Positions 62,632-64,000 of a stretch of DNA of 64,000 nucleotides are shown here, in pieces. The stretch spans positions 62,001 to 126,000 of the forward strand of contig NZ_JHVM01000008.1 of the NCBI RefSeq assembly GCF_000620145.1. Direction: 5' to 3'. The notes beneath the pieces are model-generated. The model had not been told where the DNA came from, did no database searches, and was given only the letters and a program-made list of their open reading frames with translations. The position numbers were made by a program, and so were the translations under genes. The stretch is from Deefgea rivuli DSM 18356. Lineage in GTDB: Bacteria; Pseudomonadota; Gammaproteobacteria; Burkholderiales; Chitinibacteraceae. The number at the start of each line of letters is the position of its first letter. Positions within the stretch are counted from its first letter, which is position 1.

Positions 62632-64000
62632 ATGACCACCACCGCCCTCGTTTGGCTGCGCCGCGATTTGCGCCTGTTTGACCACCACGCTATGTATGAA
62701 GCCTTAAAAAATGCCGATCAAGTGGTGTTGGCGTTTGTGTTTGATACGACGATTTTAAAAGATTTACCCAAGCAAGACCGCCGCGTTGAGTTTATTTGGG
62801 AAGCACTGAAAGAAATCAAAACCGAATTGCGTCAATACAATACCGATTTGGTCGTGCGCCACGGTGATCCACTTACTGAAATCCCCGCGCTGGTTGAGCA
62901 ATTTGGTATTACTGCGGTGTACTGCAATCGAGATTACGAGCCACAAGCGATTGCTCGTGATAAGTATGTCGCTGCAAGCCTTAAAGAAAAAGGCGTGTAC
63001 TTCAATACCTACAAAGATCAAGTCATCTTTGAACAAGATGAAGTACTGACGCAAACCGGCGGCATGTATAGCGTGTTTTCGCCGTATAAACGCACTTGGC
63101 TGGCCAAACTTCGCGACAAAGATTTGGCGGCCTACCCGATCCATCATGTCATCAAAAACCTCAAACCACTGAAATCGCAATATTTTCCCAGCCTCAAAGA
63201 ACTGGGTTTTGCCAAAACCAATCTGACGCAACTCAAAGCGCCATTGGGCATGAGTGGCGGCGAGAAACTGTTTGAAGACTTCAAACGCCGCATCAGCGAT
63301 TACAAAGACGCGCGCGACTATCCGGCGATCAAAGGTGTTTCTTATCTATCGGCGCATATTCGCTTCGGTACGGTGTCGATCCGTGAATTGGCGCGTTTCG
63401 CGCACGAGCACGGCGGCATTGGTGCAGAAACGTGGTTGTCGGAACTGATTTGGCGCGAATTTTATGCACAAATTCTGTGGCATAGACCCGATGTGGTCGA
63501 GCATGCGTTCAAGCCTGAATTTGACACATTGCCGTTCCCAAATCACCCCGAGCTATTTGCCGCGTGGTGCGCGGGCGAAACCGGCTATCCAATTGTCGAC
63601 GCAGCAATGCGCCAATTGACGCAAACCGGGTTTATGCACAACCGTTTGCGGATGATTACGGCGAGTTTCTTGGTTAAAGATTTGCTAGTTGATTGGCGCT
63701 GGGGCGAGAAATTTTTCGCCGAACACCTGCTCGATTACGACTTAGCCAGCAATAACGGCGGCTGGCAATGGGCGGCCTCGACGGGCTGCGACGCGCAACC
63801 GTATAACCGGATTTTTAATCCGGTATTGCAATCAGAAAAATTCGACGCACAAGGCAAATTTATCCGCCGCTACGTACCAGAACTCGCCGAATTGCCGGAT
63901 GTGGCGATTCACGCGCCGTGGGAATTCTCGGCCAACGATAGACGCGGCTCGCTGTTTGTTAGCTTTTTAGAGCAAACCGACTACTTCCCACCGATCGTGA
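62632..64000 (+). CDS. phrB: Deoxyribodipyrimidine photolyase (cut by window edge)
   Basis: Light-driven repair of cyclobutane dimers. ATG at 62632 with AAGGA nine bases upstream; the frame stays open to the window end (456 codons), so only the last few residues are missing. N-terminal antenna domain begins ALVWLRRDLRLFDHHAMYEAL. The FAD-binding part has YLSAHIRFGTVSIRE, WLSELIWREFYAQI, TGYPIVDAAMRQL, HNRLRMITASFLVKDLLVDWRWGE and DLASNNGGWQWAASTGCDAQPYNRIFNP, all typical of class I CPD photolyases. Confidence 0.96.
   Translation, partial: MTTTALVWLRRDLRLFDHHAMYEALKNADQVVLAFVFDTTILKDLPKQDRRVEFIWEALKEIKTELRQYNTDLVVRHGDPLTEIPALVEQFGITAVYCNRDYEPQAIARDKYVAASLKEKGVYFNTYKDQVIFEQDEVLTQTGGMYSVFSPYKRTWLAKLRDKDLAAYPIHHVIKNLKPLKSQYFPSLKELGFAKTNLTQLKAPLGMSGGEKLFEDFKRRISDYKDARDYPAIKGVSYLSAHIRFGTVSIRELARFAHEHGGIGAETWLSELIWREFYAQILWHRPDVVEHAFKPEFDTLPFPNHPELFAAWCAGETGYPIVDAAMRQLTQTGFMHNRLRMITASFLVKDLLVDWRWGEKFFAEHLLDYDLASNNGGWQWAASTGCDAQPYNRIFNPVLQSEKFDAQGKFIRRYVPELAELPDVAIHAPWEFSANDRRGSLFVSFLEQTDYFPPIV

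Noticed and set aside
62764-63231. Minus-strand frame of 155 codons inside the photolyase
   Set aside because: Shadow of the photolyase gene, which is clearly coding on the plus strand.
1-64000. CRISPR arrays, integrase attachment sites, complete insertion sequences, replication origin
   Set aside because: I found no regularly spaced direct repeats, transposase or integrase genes, or DnaA-box clusters in the window.

Overview
The window is a chromosomal segment of a Gram-negative bacterium, most likely a betaproteobacterium of the Neisseriales (Chromobacteriaceae/Chitinibacteraceae type). This is an inference from protein resemblance, the three-subunit PntAA/PntAB/PntB transhydrogenase, a PhaM-like protein, a secreted tandem chitin-binding (CBM5/12) protein, and repeats of a Neisseriales flavour. 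Gene density is high. I see no prophage, CRISPR array, rRNA operon or complete insertion sequence. The accessory signal is mostly small dispersed repeats.

Layout. 1-6.4 kb: end of an asmA-like gene, mutY, and a glutamate/aspartate ABC importer operon (gltIJKL). 6.5-10.1 kb: a DUF2325 gene behind two Fur boxes, divergent from pntAA-pntAB-pntB. 10.2-16.8 kb: small proteins, a DinB-fold/quinone-oxidoreductase pair, cytX, an unrecognised two-gene mini-operon, zapE and a 2-Cys peroxiredoxin. 17-28.4 kb: an orphan periplasmic binding protein, a GGDEF-EAL protein, tRNA-Arg(ACG), rarD, satP, a HEQAH putative metalloprotease, the CBM protein, an NDH-2-like dehydrogenase, a tandem receiver protein with one dead receiver, an AI-2E-type permease and an FMN reductase. 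28.4-38.2 kb: pgk, an acyltransferase pair, csp, yceH, an Hpt-HD-GYP-like protein, a pseudouridine synthase, pyk and an mltF-like gene. 38.3-47.6 kb: uup, a large PAS histidine kinase, prfC and a large MscS-type channel. 48-55.7 kb: a FliD-like protein, trpS behind an attenuator, a response regulator, maeB, a PhaM-like protein, mltA and a 57-residue membrane peptide. 55.8-64 kb: the cluster yqgE-ruvX-pyrB-pyrC', a DUF2157/DUF4401-GDYXXLXY pair with a frameshift, and a photolyase running off the end.

The most notable finding is in front of trpS. A 17-codon leader ORF with adjacent Trp codons (TGG TGG) sits inside a set of mutually exclusive hairpins ending in a U-run terminator, which is the architecture of ribosome-mediated attenuation. 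Second is a family of roughly 50-bp GGGTATATC...GATATACCC palindromes, about 16 copies here. Many abut stop codons and one seems to lie inside a coding sequence. Other repeat elements are a 271-bp MITE-like element, a 197-bp inverted-repeat element and a 132-bp palindrome in the yqgE-ruvX-pyrB cluster, and a three-copy 70-85 bp family. The dihydroorotase-like partner of PyrB has lost its zinc-binding HxH motif and is probably a structural PyrC'. Start sites were chosen from ribosome-binding sites and family alignments recalled from memory, so many genes are shorter than their longest open frame.
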